From the NCBI GenBank assembly GCA_025141015.1, contig CP081098.1, positions 3,850,501-3,914,500 on the forward strand: a stretch of DNA of 64,000 bases, written 5' to 3'. The DNA is from Rhodobacteraceae bacterium M382. Lineage in GTDB: Bacteria > Pseudomonadota > Alphaproteobacteria > Rhodobacterales > Rhodobacteraceae. Each line of letters starts with the position of its first letter. Position 1 is the stretch's first letter. This document shows positions 7,496 to 17,509 of the stretch, one piece after another. The translations under genes and the position numbers were made by a program. The notes under the pieces were generated by a model. It worked only from the letters and a program-made list of their open reading frames with translations, was not told the origin of the DNA and did not search any database.

Positions 7496-8653
7496 TCAAC
7501 CCTTGCTTAGCAGGATTTCGCGGGGATATTGCGTGATGTAATCAACCCCGGTTTCGGTCACCACCACGGAATCCCCAATCCGCCCGGCCGTTACACCATC
7601 GACCGAAATCCCGCCATCCACGGCAAAGGTCATGCCCGGTTGCAACACGGTTTTGTCCCCGGCTTTCAGCTCGGGTGCCTCGAGGTAAGCCACGCCGATG
7701 GAACGCCCCGTGCGATAGCCTGTCTCATAGCCACGGTCGCGGTAGACCTCATTCGCGACAGCCGCGACGTCCTCGGCCAGCACACCGGGGCGGATGGCGG
7801 CGATGGCCGCCTGTTGTGCCGCAATGGCCGCCTCCTGGCAGCGGCGATCTTGGTCGCGGACATCGCCAATGTGAAACATCCGGTCAAAGCCCAGTTTGTA
7901 TTGTTTGAACTGCGCCATGTTGCAGAAGCAGAAATACACAGGGTCGAATTTCTCGAACTGTTTGACGCTGGCGCGGCGGTGCACCATCGAGGCATCCTTG
8001 CCGCTTTGCAGGATCTGCAAGTTGTGGATCATCGGAGACACAAAGCGGTCCCATCCCTTGTCGGTCAGAAAATCGGCGGCGCGGCGCGATCCGGCATCAA
8101 TCACCGCCAGGGCGCTTTCGAATTCCCGTGCGCCTGCACGCAGGCTGTCATGCGCGGCGCCCATCATCGCGCCAGCGATCTGGCCTGCTTCCTTCATGAC
8201 TTCGATTTCAAACGGGGTTTTGATCACCCGCATTGCGCCCAGAACCGGTGCGATGTCTTTCAGCGGCAGGCCAGGATATGTCTCGTCCAGGTGATTGCGC
8301 ACAATGGCGGGAATGGTTGTCTTTTCCACCCAGATTTCGGAGGGTTTTTCGCCCAGAGCCCCGGCCAGAGCCCGGCCCCAGGTGCGTTGGCCCATGTCTT
8401 CCCAGACGCGCACATCTTCGACCCAGGTCATTTCCGCCACCATTTCGGATTCCATCAGCGGCGTGATCACGATGGGTGCCTCTTCGGCATCGACGACCAA
8501 CATGGTTGGCCGGCCGAATTCAATACCCAGATACCCCCAGAACCCGGCCAGATAAGCGATTGAGCTTTCGTCGGTGAAAACCGCCTTGCGGATGCCAGTG
8601 TCCTTCATCCGGGCCTGAAGGTTCCGGGTTCTCTGTTTTGCCTGCTCCAACAT
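7496..8653 (-). CDS. Creatinase/M24-fold hydrolase lacking the usual metal ligands
   Basis: A 385-residue pita-bread (M24/creatinase) protein. The ATG at 8653 is chosen over a GTG at 8662. The N-terminal creatinase domain is followed by the catalytic fold. In metallopeptidases the Asp-Asp pair and the His of GHGIG bind two metals; here those stretches read FDPVYFCFCNMAQF and GRSIGVAYLEAP, so the ligands appear absent. Loss of the metals is the condition in true creatinase, which hydrolyses a guanidino compound without metal. I infer an amidinohydrolase or related C-N hydrolase rather than a peptidase. It is co-directional with the nitrilase and divergent from a GntR regulator. Confidence 0.75.
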   Translation of the reverse strand: MLEQAKQRTRNLQARMKDTGIRKAVFTDESSIAYLAGFWGYLGIEFGRPTMLVVDAEEAPIVITPLMESEMVAEMTWVEDVRVWEDMGQRTWGRALAGALGEKPSEIWVEKTTIPAIVRNHLDETYPGLPLKDIAPVLGAMRVIKTPFEIEVMKEAGQIAGAMMGAAHDSLRAGAREFESALAVIDAGSRRAADFLTDKGWDRFVSPMIHNLQILQSGKDASMVHRRASVKQFEKFDPVYFCFCNMAQFKQYKLGFDRMFHIGDVRDQDRRCQEAAIAAQQAAIAAIRPGVLAEDVAAVANEVYRDRGYETGYRTGRSIGVAYLEAPELKAGDKTVLQPGMTFAVDGGISVDGVTAGRIGDSVVVTETGVDYITQYPREILLSKG

Positions 8654-8774
8654 GACGTGCACCTTTTCAATTGGGCTGGTGGCCGCGTGGTCGCGGCCAT
8701 GGTGGTGGGTTTTCGACTCGGATTTGACGACATCGCCAGATCATTTTTCCGGCATAGCTGTACACAGGTGCGGC

Positions 8775-8793
8775 TGTAAATAGAATTTTTACA
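8775..8793. promoter_or_regulatory. Inverted repeat in divergent promoter region, possible GntR operator
   Basis: TGTAAA (8775-8780) and TTTACA (8788-8793) surround TAGAATT. The site lies between the divergent creatinase-like and GntR genes, in a markedly AT-rich patch, where an autoregulatory FadR/GntR-type site would be expected. Confidence 0.35.
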
Positions 8794-8899
8794 CCAGTAT
8801 ATTCAAATTTTGACCACCCATGCATACAGCATCAGAAATTTTCAAAGAAAACCGACTTCTCTTTCTCCGGCAGAGCGGATAAAATCGCCGCTCCCGAAC

Positions 8900-9592
8900 A
8901 TGGACAAGATCATGAATGTGACACCCACACAGATCCCCCAGGACCTGAGACCCACCGTCGATGTGATCCAGGCCGAAATCCTAAAGCGCATCTGTTTTCT
9001 GGACTACCCGCCGGGGCGTCAGCTCAAAGAGGCAGATCTGGCGCAGGAATTCGGGGTCAGCCGCACGCCGGTGCGCGATGCGATCAGCCGGATCAAACAT
9101 CTGGGGCTGGTCGAAACCCGCAATGGTGTGGGCACCGTGGTGGTGGCACTGCCCGATGACCAGATCCGCCATGTCTATGAAATGCGCCTGCATCTGGCGA
9201 CTCTGATCGGAACCCTGTCGCCGCGAAAGATCACCGCCCCAGATCGCCAGCGCGTCGGGGATCTGTTGGTCGAGGTCAAAGCCTTGGAGCAGGAGTTTGA
9301 CCCACGCAGATATGTGGAACTGAACCATCGGCTGCACATTCTGGTGGTGGATCTGATCGGCAATACATCGCTGCAATCCTTCTGGTGGCAGACCTATTGC
9401 CAGGCGGCCAGCACCTGGCATCGCATTGCCAAGTTAACCGGCGCTGACGCTGCAACCGCTCTGGTGCGCGAAGTACAGGATTTGGTTCAGGCGATGGAAC
9501 ACGGCGACCTGTCAGCCGTCGGGTTTGTTCAACGTATTCATATCGGGTACGGGTTTGACCGGATCCAAAAACACCTGCTGCATTCAGAGTAA
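8900..9592 (+). CDS. GntR-family transcriptional regulator (FCD/FadR subfamily)
   Basis: About 230 residues from the ATG at 8900; ATG 8912 is equally possible and neither has a strong ribosome site. The N-terminal winged helix contains the GntR signature (GRQLKEADLAQEFGVSRTPV), followed by an all-helical effector domain with the FCD-type H-rich pattern (ELNHRLHILVVDLIGN). It lies divergent from the creatinase-like/nitrilase pair and convergent with the betaine transporter operon. It most likely senses a small organic acid or amine and controls the divergent catabolic genes, and perhaps itself. Confidence 0.85.
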   Translation: MDKIMNVTPTQIPQDLRPTVDVIQAEILKRICFLDYPPGRQLKEADLAQEFGVSRTPVRDAISRIKHLGLVETRNGVGTVVVALPDDQIRHVYEMRLHLATLIGTLSPRKITAPDRQRVGDLLVEVKALEQEFDPRRYVELNHRLHILVVDLIGNTSLQSFWWQTYCQAASTWHRIAKLTGADAATALVREVQDLVQAMEHGDLSAVGFVQRIHIGYGFDRIQKHLLHSE

Positions 9593-9624
9593 CACTCCGG
9601 CGGGTCGCCCCGCCGGATCAGAGA

Positions 9625-11589
9625 TCACTCCAGACCCAACGCCTGTTTCTTGCCACTGGCCCATCGGGTGACCAGATGATCCACCATCAACCCCATGAAC
9701 GCCACGGCAAATCCGAGGACAAGCCCCTTGCCCACGTCGGTCGAAGACAGGGCGCGTTGCATTTCCTGCCCCAGATCCTGGGTGCCGATAAAGGCTGCGA
9801 TGATTACCATGAACAGCGAAAACATCACCGATTGGTTCACCCCGATCATGATTGTCGGCAAGGCCATGGGCAGGCGCACCTTCCACAGGGTCTGCATCCG
9901 GGTGCCCCCCGACATGTCGGCGGCTTCGATCAATGTTTCTGGCACTTGCTGCAGCCCTTCGATGGTATAGCGTATCAGCGGCACGGCGGCGAATAGCACC
10001 ACGGCCCCGATGACAGCCACGTCATTCACGCCAAACAGCATCACGACCGGGATCAGATAGATAAAGCTGGGAAAGGTCTGAAGCGTATCGCAGATCAACA
10101 GCGCGCTGGCCGCGCGGCGTTTTGTGAACGACGCCCAGACCCCCAACGGAAAGCCCACCAAAGCCGCAATGATCACCGAAACCACGACCATATAGACGGT
10201 GATCATCGCCCGATCCCACCAGCCCGACATGGCGATCAGACCAAAGAACGCCAGGCAGATCAGCGCCGAACGCGCACCGCCAATGGCCCAACCAATTGCC
10301 GCCAGAGACATCAGCACCGCTGTATACGGCAACCATAGGAAACCGTCCCGGATCGGGATCAGAACCCAGGTGATCAGGAACCAGCGCAACCATTGTGTCA
10401 CCGGATCAATTGTCACGATGATCCAATCAGCCAGCGCATCGACGGGTTTCGAAATGGTAAAGGCATCACGACGGCTGATCTGGTCCATCACCGGGAACAC
10501 CTGGGCCAGTGCGAAACACAGCGCCGCCAACCCGGCGCCTATCAGTAAATATTTGTTGCGCATCGCAAAGGACGTGCCTTTTTCAAAATGCTCCGGCTGA
10601 CGGGTGGCCCAGGCCTTGGTACAGCGATCCAGCATCACGGCCAGCAAAACGATGGTCACACCGATTTCAAACGACCGTCCAATTTTCAGCGCCTGCAACA
10701 GTTGCAACAGCTTTTGACCCAGTCCGGGCATTCCGATGAACGAGGCCAGAACCACCATCGCCAGACATTGCATGATAACCTGGTTCACGCCGACCAGAAT
10801 TTCGGTCCGTGCCGTTGGAATCCGAACATGACGCAGCAATTGCCAACGCGTTGCGCCACACATGTGACCGCTTTCGATGACTTCGTCCGGGACCTTGCGC
10901 AGACCCAGAATGGTCATGCGGATCATGGGGGGGACGGAAAAGATGATGGTGACGATGGCACCGGCCTTGGGGCCGACACCAATGAACACCACCACCGGAA
11001 TCATATAGGCAAAATGCGGCAGGCTTTGCGCGATGTTCAGCATCGGGTTCAGCACCCGTTCGAACCGGCGCGACTTCCACCCCCAGATACCCATCAACAG
11101 CCCGAACAGGATCGAAAACGGGGCAGCCACGACGATCACCGACAGGGTTTCCATTGACCATTTCCACTGCCCCATCACCGCGATCCAAACGAATGTGCCC
11201 CCGGTCAACAGCGACAGACGCCACCCCTGCAACGCATAGCCGATGACAAAACCGATACTGGCAATCACGGTCCATGGGATCGGGCCGACACGCGGCCAGC
11301 GGTTTTTGCCGTACAGCAGATTGGCGGTTACATCCAACAACCACTCGACACCTGCGGCAAAGGCCCGTGTCACCTGCATCAGCCCCAGATCATCGCGCAG
11401 AAAATTGAAGAGGGCGTTGATCCAGTCGGCAAAAGGCCAGACCAACCAGTCTGGAGGGCGCACCAGCCCAGCGGGCAAGAGGTTTTTTCCCAACAGCAAC
11501 ACAACGGCTGCAACCAACATGGCTGCGGCCACCCGTTGCGGGGTCCATTGCAGGTCCGGTTCCGCCAGGTTCAAGGCACGGTCGCTCAT
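9625..11589 (-). CDS. Glycine betaine/proline-type ABC transporter permease, tandem-fused
   Basis: A 654-residue membrane protein made of two ProW/OpuAB-like permease halves in one chain. Each half carries its own EAA loop for ATPase contact: IESGHMCGATRWQLLRHVRI in the first, IEAADMSGGTRMQTLWKVRL in the second. Most relatives are single-domain homodimers of 280-350 residues, so this is a covalent dimer with possibly diverged halves. The start codon overlaps the ATPase stop (ATGA), showing tight coupling. With the neighbouring ATPase and binding protein it forms a quaternary-amine (betaine, choline, proline betaine) importer; the exact ligand is not determined. Confidence 0.9.
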   Translation of the reverse strand: MSDRALNLAEPDLQWTPQRVAAAMLVAAVVLLLGKNLLPAGLVRPPDWLVWPFADWINALFNFLRDDLGLMQVTRAFAAGVEWLLDVTANLLYGKNRWPRVGPIPWTVIASIGFVIGYALQGWRLSLLTGGTFVWIAVMGQWKWSMETLSVIVVAAPFSILFGLLMGIWGWKSRRFERVLNPMLNIAQSLPHFAYMIPVVVFIGVGPKAGAIVTIIFSVPPMIRMTILGLRKVPDEVIESGHMCGATRWQLLRHVRIPTARTEILVGVNQVIMQCLAMVVLASFIGMPGLGQKLLQLLQALKIGRSFEIGVTIVLLAVMLDRCTKAWATRQPEHFEKGTSFAMRNKYLLIGAGLAALCFALAQVFPVMDQISRRDAFTISKPVDALADWIIVTIDPVTQWLRWFLITWVLIPIRDGFLWLPYTAVLMSLAAIGWAIGGARSALICLAFFGLIAMSGWWDRAMITVYMVVVSVIIAALVGFPLGVWASFTKRRAASALLICDTLQTFPSFIYLIPVVMLFGVNDVAVIGAVVLFAAVPLIRYTIEGLQQVPETLIEAADMSGGTRMQTLWKVRLPMALPTIMIGVNQSVMFSLFMVIIAAFIGTQDLGQEMQRALSSTDVGKGLVLGFAVAFMGLMVDHLVTRWASGKKQALGLE

Positions 11590-12611
11590 GCCGCGTCCCC
11601 CAGCAGCACGTCCAGCGCCTTTTGGCGGCTTAGGCTGCCGATTATTGCGCCATCCCTTCCCGACACGGGCAAATAATCCCGACTGTCATTAACCAACAGC
11701 CGCGCCAGCTCCAGGATCGTTTTATCCCCGGAAATAGCATCCCCCGTCAGCATGTGCCCATTGACCGGCTGCACCATGCCCTTGGCATGAACCACACGGG
11801 CCTTGTCGATTTCTTCGGTGAATTTTGCCACATATTCGGTGGCCGGGTTCAGCACGATCTGATCCGGGGTGTCGCATTGTTCAACGACACCGTCCTTCAT
11901 GATGGCAATCCGGTCGGCCAGGCGCAGGGCTTCGTCAAAATCATGGGTGATAAAGACGATGGTCTTGCCCAGCATTTCCTGCAAGCGCAGGAATTCGTCC
12001 TGCATTTCGCGCCGGATCAGCGGGTCCAGCGCGGAAAACGGTTCATCCAGAAACCAGATATCCGGTTCAATCGCCAGGCTGCGGGCAATGCCGACGCGCT
12101 GTTGCTGACCACCGGACAATTCGCGGGGGAAATAATCCTCGCGTCCGGCGAGCCCCACCAGTTCGACCACTTCCATGGCGCGGGCGCGGCGTTCATGACG
12201 ATCCTGCCCCCGCATTTCCAGCGGAAAGGCCACATTGTCCAACACGGTGCGGTGCGGCAACAGGCCAAAGCTTTGGAAGACCATGCCCATCTTGTTGCGG
12301 CGCAGGTCGATCAATTCCCGTTCGCTCATGTCGCCGATGTTCTCACCCTCGACCTTCACCTCGCCGCCGGTGATGTCGATCAGACGGGACAGACAACGCA
12401 CAAAGGTCGACTTCCCCGACCCCGACAATCCCATGATCACCAACATTTCGCCCTTGGAGATATCCAGCGTCACGTCGCGCACAGCCGCGATATACCCCGC
12501 CTGACGGATGTCATCAAAGCTGGGGTTGCCAGTCAGCGAAGACAGGTATTTTTCGGGCTGGGCCCCAAACAGTTTCCAGACGTTTTTGCAGGAGATTACG
12601 GGCGCGGTCAT
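11586..12611 (-). CDS. proV: Glycine betaine/proline-type ABC transporter ATP-binding protein
   Basis: A protein of 341 residues; the ATG at 12611 is preceded by an AGAAAG-type purine stretch. Walker A is GLSGSGKST, the signature is LSGGQQQR, and Walker B is IWFLDEPFSALD. The N-terminal extension before Walker A (GAQPEKYLSS) is typical of ProV/OpuAA. After the nucleotide-binding domain there are about 100 residues resembling a shortened CBS region, which in this family senses ionic strength; whether two CBS motifs are complete is unclear. It is the middle gene of the operon and overlaps the permease gene by four bases. Confidence 0.88.
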   Translation of the reverse strand: MTAPVISCKNVWKLFGAQPEKYLSSLTGNPSFDDIRQAGYIAAVRDVTLDISKGEMLVIMGLSGSGKSTFVRCLSRLIDITGGEVKVEGENIGDMSERELIDLRRNKMGMVFQSFGLLPHRTVLDNVAFPLEMRGQDRHERRARAMEVVELVGLAGREDYFPRELSGGQQQRVGIARSLAIEPDIWFLDEPFSALDPLIRREMQDEFLRLQEMLGKTIVFITHDFDEALRLADRIAIMKDGVVEQCDTPDQIVLNPATEYVAKFTEEIDKARVVHAKGMVQPVNGHMLTGDAISGDKTILELARLLVNDSRDYLPVSGRDGAIIGSLSRQKALDVLLGDAA

Positions 12612-12639
12612 GGTCTTTCTTTCTTTTGATGTCAAAGAG

Positions 12640-12661
12640 CCGGGGCAGAGATCCGCCCCGG
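12640..12661 (-). other. Intercistronic hairpin between binding-protein and ATPase genes
   Basis: CCGGGGC (12640-12646) and GCCCCGG (12655-12661) form a 7-bp stem with an 8-base loop and no T-run. Such hairpins after binding-protein genes usually stabilise the upstream message or act as partial terminators, raising binding-protein levels over the membrane components. Confidence 0.55.
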
Positions 12662-12687
12662 TTCCAAAGTGTGAATGATGGGCAGAG

Positions 12688-13707
<1,020 letters not shown>

Positions 13708-13766
13708 TCAGGCTAGGTGTGGGATATGAACAGGTCAGCCCGATGTGATGAACAGGCTGGTCAATG

Positions 13767-13786
13767 TTGTTAAAAATTGTTAACAG
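13767..13786 (+). promoter_or_regulatory. Candidate TorR boxes (two tandem decamers)
   Basis: TTGTTAAAAA (13767-13776) and TTGTTAACAG (13777-13786) are direct repeats with exactly 10-base period, 30 bases before the torR start. TorR of Escherichia coli binds direct decamers of consensus CTGTTCATAT, and these share the TGTT core. This would allow TorR autoregulation and perhaps control of the divergent betaine operon. Confidence 0.4.
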
Positions 13787-13816
13787 ACTGGGCATTCTCG
13801 GGGAGAAACAACATCC

Positions 13817-14509
13817 ATGGCCCATATTCTGATCATCGAGGACGAACCCGTGACTCGGGCGACGTTGGCCAGCTATCTGGATGCACAGGGGTATCGCATC
13901 TCCGAAGCAGAAACCGCCGATGCCGCGGAAGTGATCCTGACCGAACAGGATGTGGACCTGTTGTTGGTTGATATCAACCTGCCCGGCAAGGACGGGTTGC
14001 AGATCACCCGGGAACAACGGGCCAAATCTGATCTGGGGATCATTCTGGTTACCGGGCGTGACGACGATGTGGACCGGATTGTGGGGTTGGAGCTGGGGGC
14101 CGACGACTATGTTTGCAAACCGTTCAACAGGCGCGAACTTCTGGCCCGTATCAAGAATTTGTTGCGGCGCACCGAAGACATTCGCCGTCTGTCCCGGCGG
14201 ATTTACCAGTTCGGGCCGTTCCGGTTCGATGTCACCGCCCGGCATCTGCAATCGGACGACGCCAAGGTCATTCCCCTGACCCGCGCCGAGTTCGAAATGC
14301 TGGACTGTCTGGTCAGCCGTGCCGGACAGGTGATCACCCGGGACGCATTGATGACCCGGATCACCCATCGCCAATATGGTGCCAACCCGCGAACGGTCGA
14401 TGTGCTGATCCGAAGATTGCGGGCCAAACTGGAAACCGACCCGGCCCATCCGCGTGTGATTACCACGGTTCACGGAGAAGGGTATGTATTCACTGCGCCG
14501 CTCAGCTGA
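13817..14509 (+). CDS. torR: TorR-like response regulator (OmpR/PhoB family)
   Basis: A 230-residue two-domain regulator. The receiver has the acidic pair E8/D9, phosphorylation site D52 (VDINLPGKDG), a switch Thr79 in LVTGRDD, and K101 (CKPF). The C-terminal winged helix ends in NPRTVDVLIRRLRAKLE, as in OmpR-type DNA binders. Next to TorS- and TorT-like genes, it is most reasonably TorR of the TMAO system. It converges with torS; the coding ends overlap by eight bases. No torCAD targets occur in the window, so its regulon lies elsewhere or includes the adjacent osmolyte transporter. Confidence 0.82.
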   Translation: MAHILIIEDEPVTRATLASYLDAQGYRISEAETADAAEVILTEQDVDLLLVDINLPGKDGLQITREQRAKSDLGIILVTGRDDDVDRIVGLELGADDYVCKPFNRRELLARIKNLLRRTEDIRRLSRRIYQFGPFRFDVTARHLQSDDAKVIPLTRAEFEMLDCLVSRAGQVITRDALMTRITHRQYGANPRTVDVLIRRLRAKLETDPAHPRVITTVHGEGYVFTAPLS

Positions 14510-17417
14510 CTTTGAGAAACCGGTCCTGAGCCTCGGCCATGGCGGATTCGATCTGCGGGACCAGAGCATTGATCTCTGTGATCAATCCGGCAACCTCGGC
14601 CTTGGTGCCTCTCTTGGCCTGACGTTCTGCCTGAGCCAGCAAATCACCCAGATAATCCAGTTCGAAATTCCCGACTGCCCCTTTTAGCCGATGCGCCGTT
14701 TTGGCCACCTGATGCCAATCGGCCTGTTCAACGGCGCGCAGCAATTCCTTGTGATCCTGGCCCAGCTGGTCCAAAAAAAGCTGTGCAATCTGAATCGTTT
14801 TTTCTGCACCAAAATCACGCGCGTTGGTCTGTAGAACCTGCGATAGCCCGTCCAGGTGACGCTGATCTGCCTTCGCCGTTCGTCTTGAAGACAGGAAAAC
14901 CCGCCCCTGGTGTCCGGCAGCCACCTGGTCCAACGCCTGGGACAGACGTTCCGGAGAAACCGGTTTGGCAACAAACCCATGCATTCCCGCCTGTAGATGC
15001 GATTCAATCTGATCATCCAGAACATGCGCCGAGATGCCGATGACCGGAACACTGGCCAGATAGGGATCGGACGATTGACGCAACAGACGTGTGGCATCGG
15101 TCCCGCTCATCCCCGGCAGATCGACATCCATCAGCACCACGTCAAACTGCTGCTCCTGAAGAAGCTTCAGCGCGTCTTCGGCATTTGCCAAACACTGGCA
15201 GCTGTGACCCATCCGCTCCAGATACCCCTGTGCGACCATCTGATTGATTTCATTGTCTTCCACCACCAGAACGCGCAGCGGCGTTTTGCTCAATCCTGGT
15301 GCCAGCGCAGCTTCTGGAGACACCAGGTCGCGGGCTTGCGCGATCGGCAAATTGATCGAGAGCGAAAACACCGACCCGACAGCCTTGGTGCTTTCCAGGG
15401 TCAACCGCGCACCAATCACCTGTGCAAACCGCCGGCTGATGGCCAATCCCAATCCGGTGCCACCAAATGCGCGTGTGCTGGTGTCATCCTCTTGTTCGAA
15501 GGCTTCGAACACCCGGCGTTTGGCTTCATTGGCGATCCCATGGCCAGTGTCGCTGACTTCAAAGGTCAGCATACAGGCGTCGGAGCCACCCCCATTGGCG
15601 CGCACCCTCAGGATCACTTCGCCCTGATCCGTGAACTTCACCGCGTTTGACAGCAGGTTGAACAGGATCTGGCGCAATTTGGCCACGTCTCCACGCACCA
15701 CATGCGGCACGTCATCTGCCAGGTCCAGCCATAGATGCAGCCCTTTTTCATCCGCGCTGGGACGCATGAGAACCACAATGTCCGTGACCAGATCGGAAAC
15801 CGAAAACGCAACCGGATCATTGGTCAACCCGCCGCTTTCGACCTTGGAGTAATCCAGGATGTCATTGAGGATCTTGAGCAGATTCTGCCCCGAGGCGATG
15901 GCTGCGCGCAGCCGCAACTGCTGATCACTGGACAGAGGTTCATCCGTCAATCCACGCAACATGCCCAGCACCCCGTTCATCGGTGTGCGGATTTCATGGC
16001 TCATCATGGCCAGGAATTCGGACTTGGCCCGGTCTGCGGCTTCAGCCTCGCGCCGGGCCACGTCATGGGCTTCGACTTCATGGCGTAATTTCTCGGTTTG
16101 CTCAGCAACCATTGCCTGTAGATTGTTGCGATGTTCCAACAGCTCGCGTTCGGTGCGATCCCGTTCCTTTTCCAGTTCAGATTTGGCAATCGCCTGTTTG
16201 CGAAACACTTCGACCGCCTGTTCCATACGCGCAATTTCATCGAATCCGGTCGCGGCAATCCGCCGATCCAACCGGCCTTTGGCCAGGGCCGTCATCGCGT
16301 TGGACAGATGGTCCAGCCGCAGGGTGATGTTGCCGCGGATAAAGAACCACAAAATGGCCAGGGAAAATATCAGGCCCACAACAGCCACAACCGTGTTGCG
16401 CGTCTGGGCCTGTTGGACATCTGCCGCCGCCCGTTCACCGGTTTCGATCGCCTGTGTCTGGGCCCGATCGGCAACTGCGCCCGCTTCGCCGCCCAACCGG
16501 ATCGCCGCATCCTGAAGCTCTTGTTTGACGACGCCAATCTGCGCGTTGGTGTCCAGAATGCTTTGGCGCAGCTCGAACAGATTGGGAGCCCCATCCGTCG
16601 CAACGCGTAACCGTTGCAACAGAACCTGTGCTTGTTTCAGGCGTCCCGGGTCCGGGATCGCCTTGATCCGGCGTGATACGATGGACAGCCGATGCGTCAA
16701 TGATGCAGCAATCTCGCCCAGCTCGGTGGCGCTGGTGGCCTCGTCAATCCGGTTGATCAGCAAACCGATCTCGGCCGTCCGTGAGCGCAATTCGAACATC
16801 AATCCCAGTTGGAACAGATCGACTTCGAGCAGCTTGTCCAATGTATCAGCGCGGTTGCTGTCCACGGATGTCCCTGGCCCCGCGTCATAAAGGCTCGATA
16901 CCACTGCTGTGGTACCCATTTCGGCATTGGCCACCAATGTATCAGCCATATCCAACAACGTATTGGATGCCTCCAACACATCAGTGATCTGGTGCTTCAG
17001 AATATTGAACTGCGCAATCCGGCGTGCCACCACGCTGTTGAGGTGCTGAACCGTGTCGGCCACATCCGCGACAGTTCTGCGCAGGTCGGTGGTGTTTGTG
17101 GAACCGCGGGCGTCCAGGCGATCAAGACGAAGGATCAGTGCGTCCACCTGTTCGGACAGAAACGCGGTGCGTTCGGTCCTGTCTTCCTGGGTGTTGACTT
17201 CGGCCAATTCCGGCGCGATCGCAATGATCCGGGTGCTTTCTTCCGTGATACCACGCACATCGGCGATCACCGGAATCGTCTGGTTGATGACAATCGCCTG
17301 ACGTCGCGCCAATTCGCGAAGCTCGAACACCCCCAACAGCCCTGCAATGGTGGGGAGACCCGCGATCAGGATGAACGCGAGCAGCAGTTTTCCACCCAGG
17401 CCAAGGTTTTTCAACAT
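14502..17417 (-). CDS. torS: TorS-like hybrid sensor histidine kinase
   Basis: 971 residues from the ATG at 17417, which starts just before the first membrane helix (LLLAFILIAGLPTIAGLLGV). A ~300-residue periplasmic helical sensor domain follows, then a second helix (VVAVVGLIFSLAILWFFI), HAMP and a coiled coil. Then come HisKA with His474 (SHEIRTPMNG), HATPase_c, a receiver domain with Asp764 (MDVDLPGMSG), and a C-terminal HPt domain with His909 (TAHRLKGAVGNF). This tripartite phosphorelay is the TorS layout. It is divergent from torT and should bind TorT in the periplasm to detect TMAO. A GTG at 17480 in frame is a poorer start. Confidence 0.88.
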   Translation of the reverse strand: MLKNLGLGGKLLLAFILIAGLPTIAGLLGVFELRELARRQAIVINQTIPVIADVRGITEESTRIIAIAPELAEVNTQEDRTERTAFLSEQVDALILRLDRLDARGSTNTTDLRRTVADVADTVQHLNSVVARRIAQFNILKHQITDVLEASNTLLDMADTLVANAEMGTTAVVSSLYDAGPGTSVDSNRADTLDKLLEVDLFQLGLMFELRSRTAEIGLLINRIDEATSATELGEIAASLTHRLSIVSRRIKAIPDPGRLKQAQVLLQRLRVATDGAPNLFELRQSILDTNAQIGVVKQELQDAAIRLGGEAGAVADRAQTQAIETGERAAADVQQAQTRNTVVAVVGLIFSLAILWFFIRGNITLRLDHLSNAMTALAKGRLDRRIAATGFDEIARMEQAVEVFRKQAIAKSELEKERDRTERELLEHRNNLQAMVAEQTEKLRHEVEAHDVARREAEAADRAKSEFLAMMSHEIRTPMNGVLGMLRGLTDEPLSSDQQLRLRAAIASGQNLLKILNDILDYSKVESGGLTNDPVAFSVSDLVTDIVVLMRPSADEKGLHLWLDLADDVPHVVRGDVAKLRQILFNLLSNAVKFTDQGEVILRVRANGGGSDACMLTFEVSDTGHGIANEAKRRVFEAFEQEDDTSTRAFGGTGLGLAISRRFAQVIGARLTLESTKAVGSVFSLSINLPIAQARDLVSPEAALAPGLSKTPLRVLVVEDNEINQMVAQGYLERMGHSCQCLANAEDALKLLQEQQFDVVLMDVDLPGMSGTDATRLLRQSSDPYLASVPVIGISAHVLDDQIESHLQAGMHGFVAKPVSPERLSQALDQVAAGHQGRVFLSSRRTAKADQRHLDGLSQVLQTNARDFGAEKTIQIAQLFLDQLGQDHKELLRAVEQADWHQVAKTAHRLKGAVGNFELDYLGDLLAQAERQAKRGTKAEVAGLITEINALVPQIESAMAEAQDRFLKVS

Positions 17418-17509
17418 CCCGAACCCTAAGCGTGTTTGCCCTAAAAGAGCAAATTTGATTTCCCTTTTGCACCTGTCCACCTATGGTCCGGTCAACATAA
17501 AGGGCTGCT

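Noticed and set aside
7529-8563. 344-residue open frame on the plus strand
   Set aside because: It is antisense to the creatinase-like gene, His- and Gly-rich low-quality sequence with no domain.
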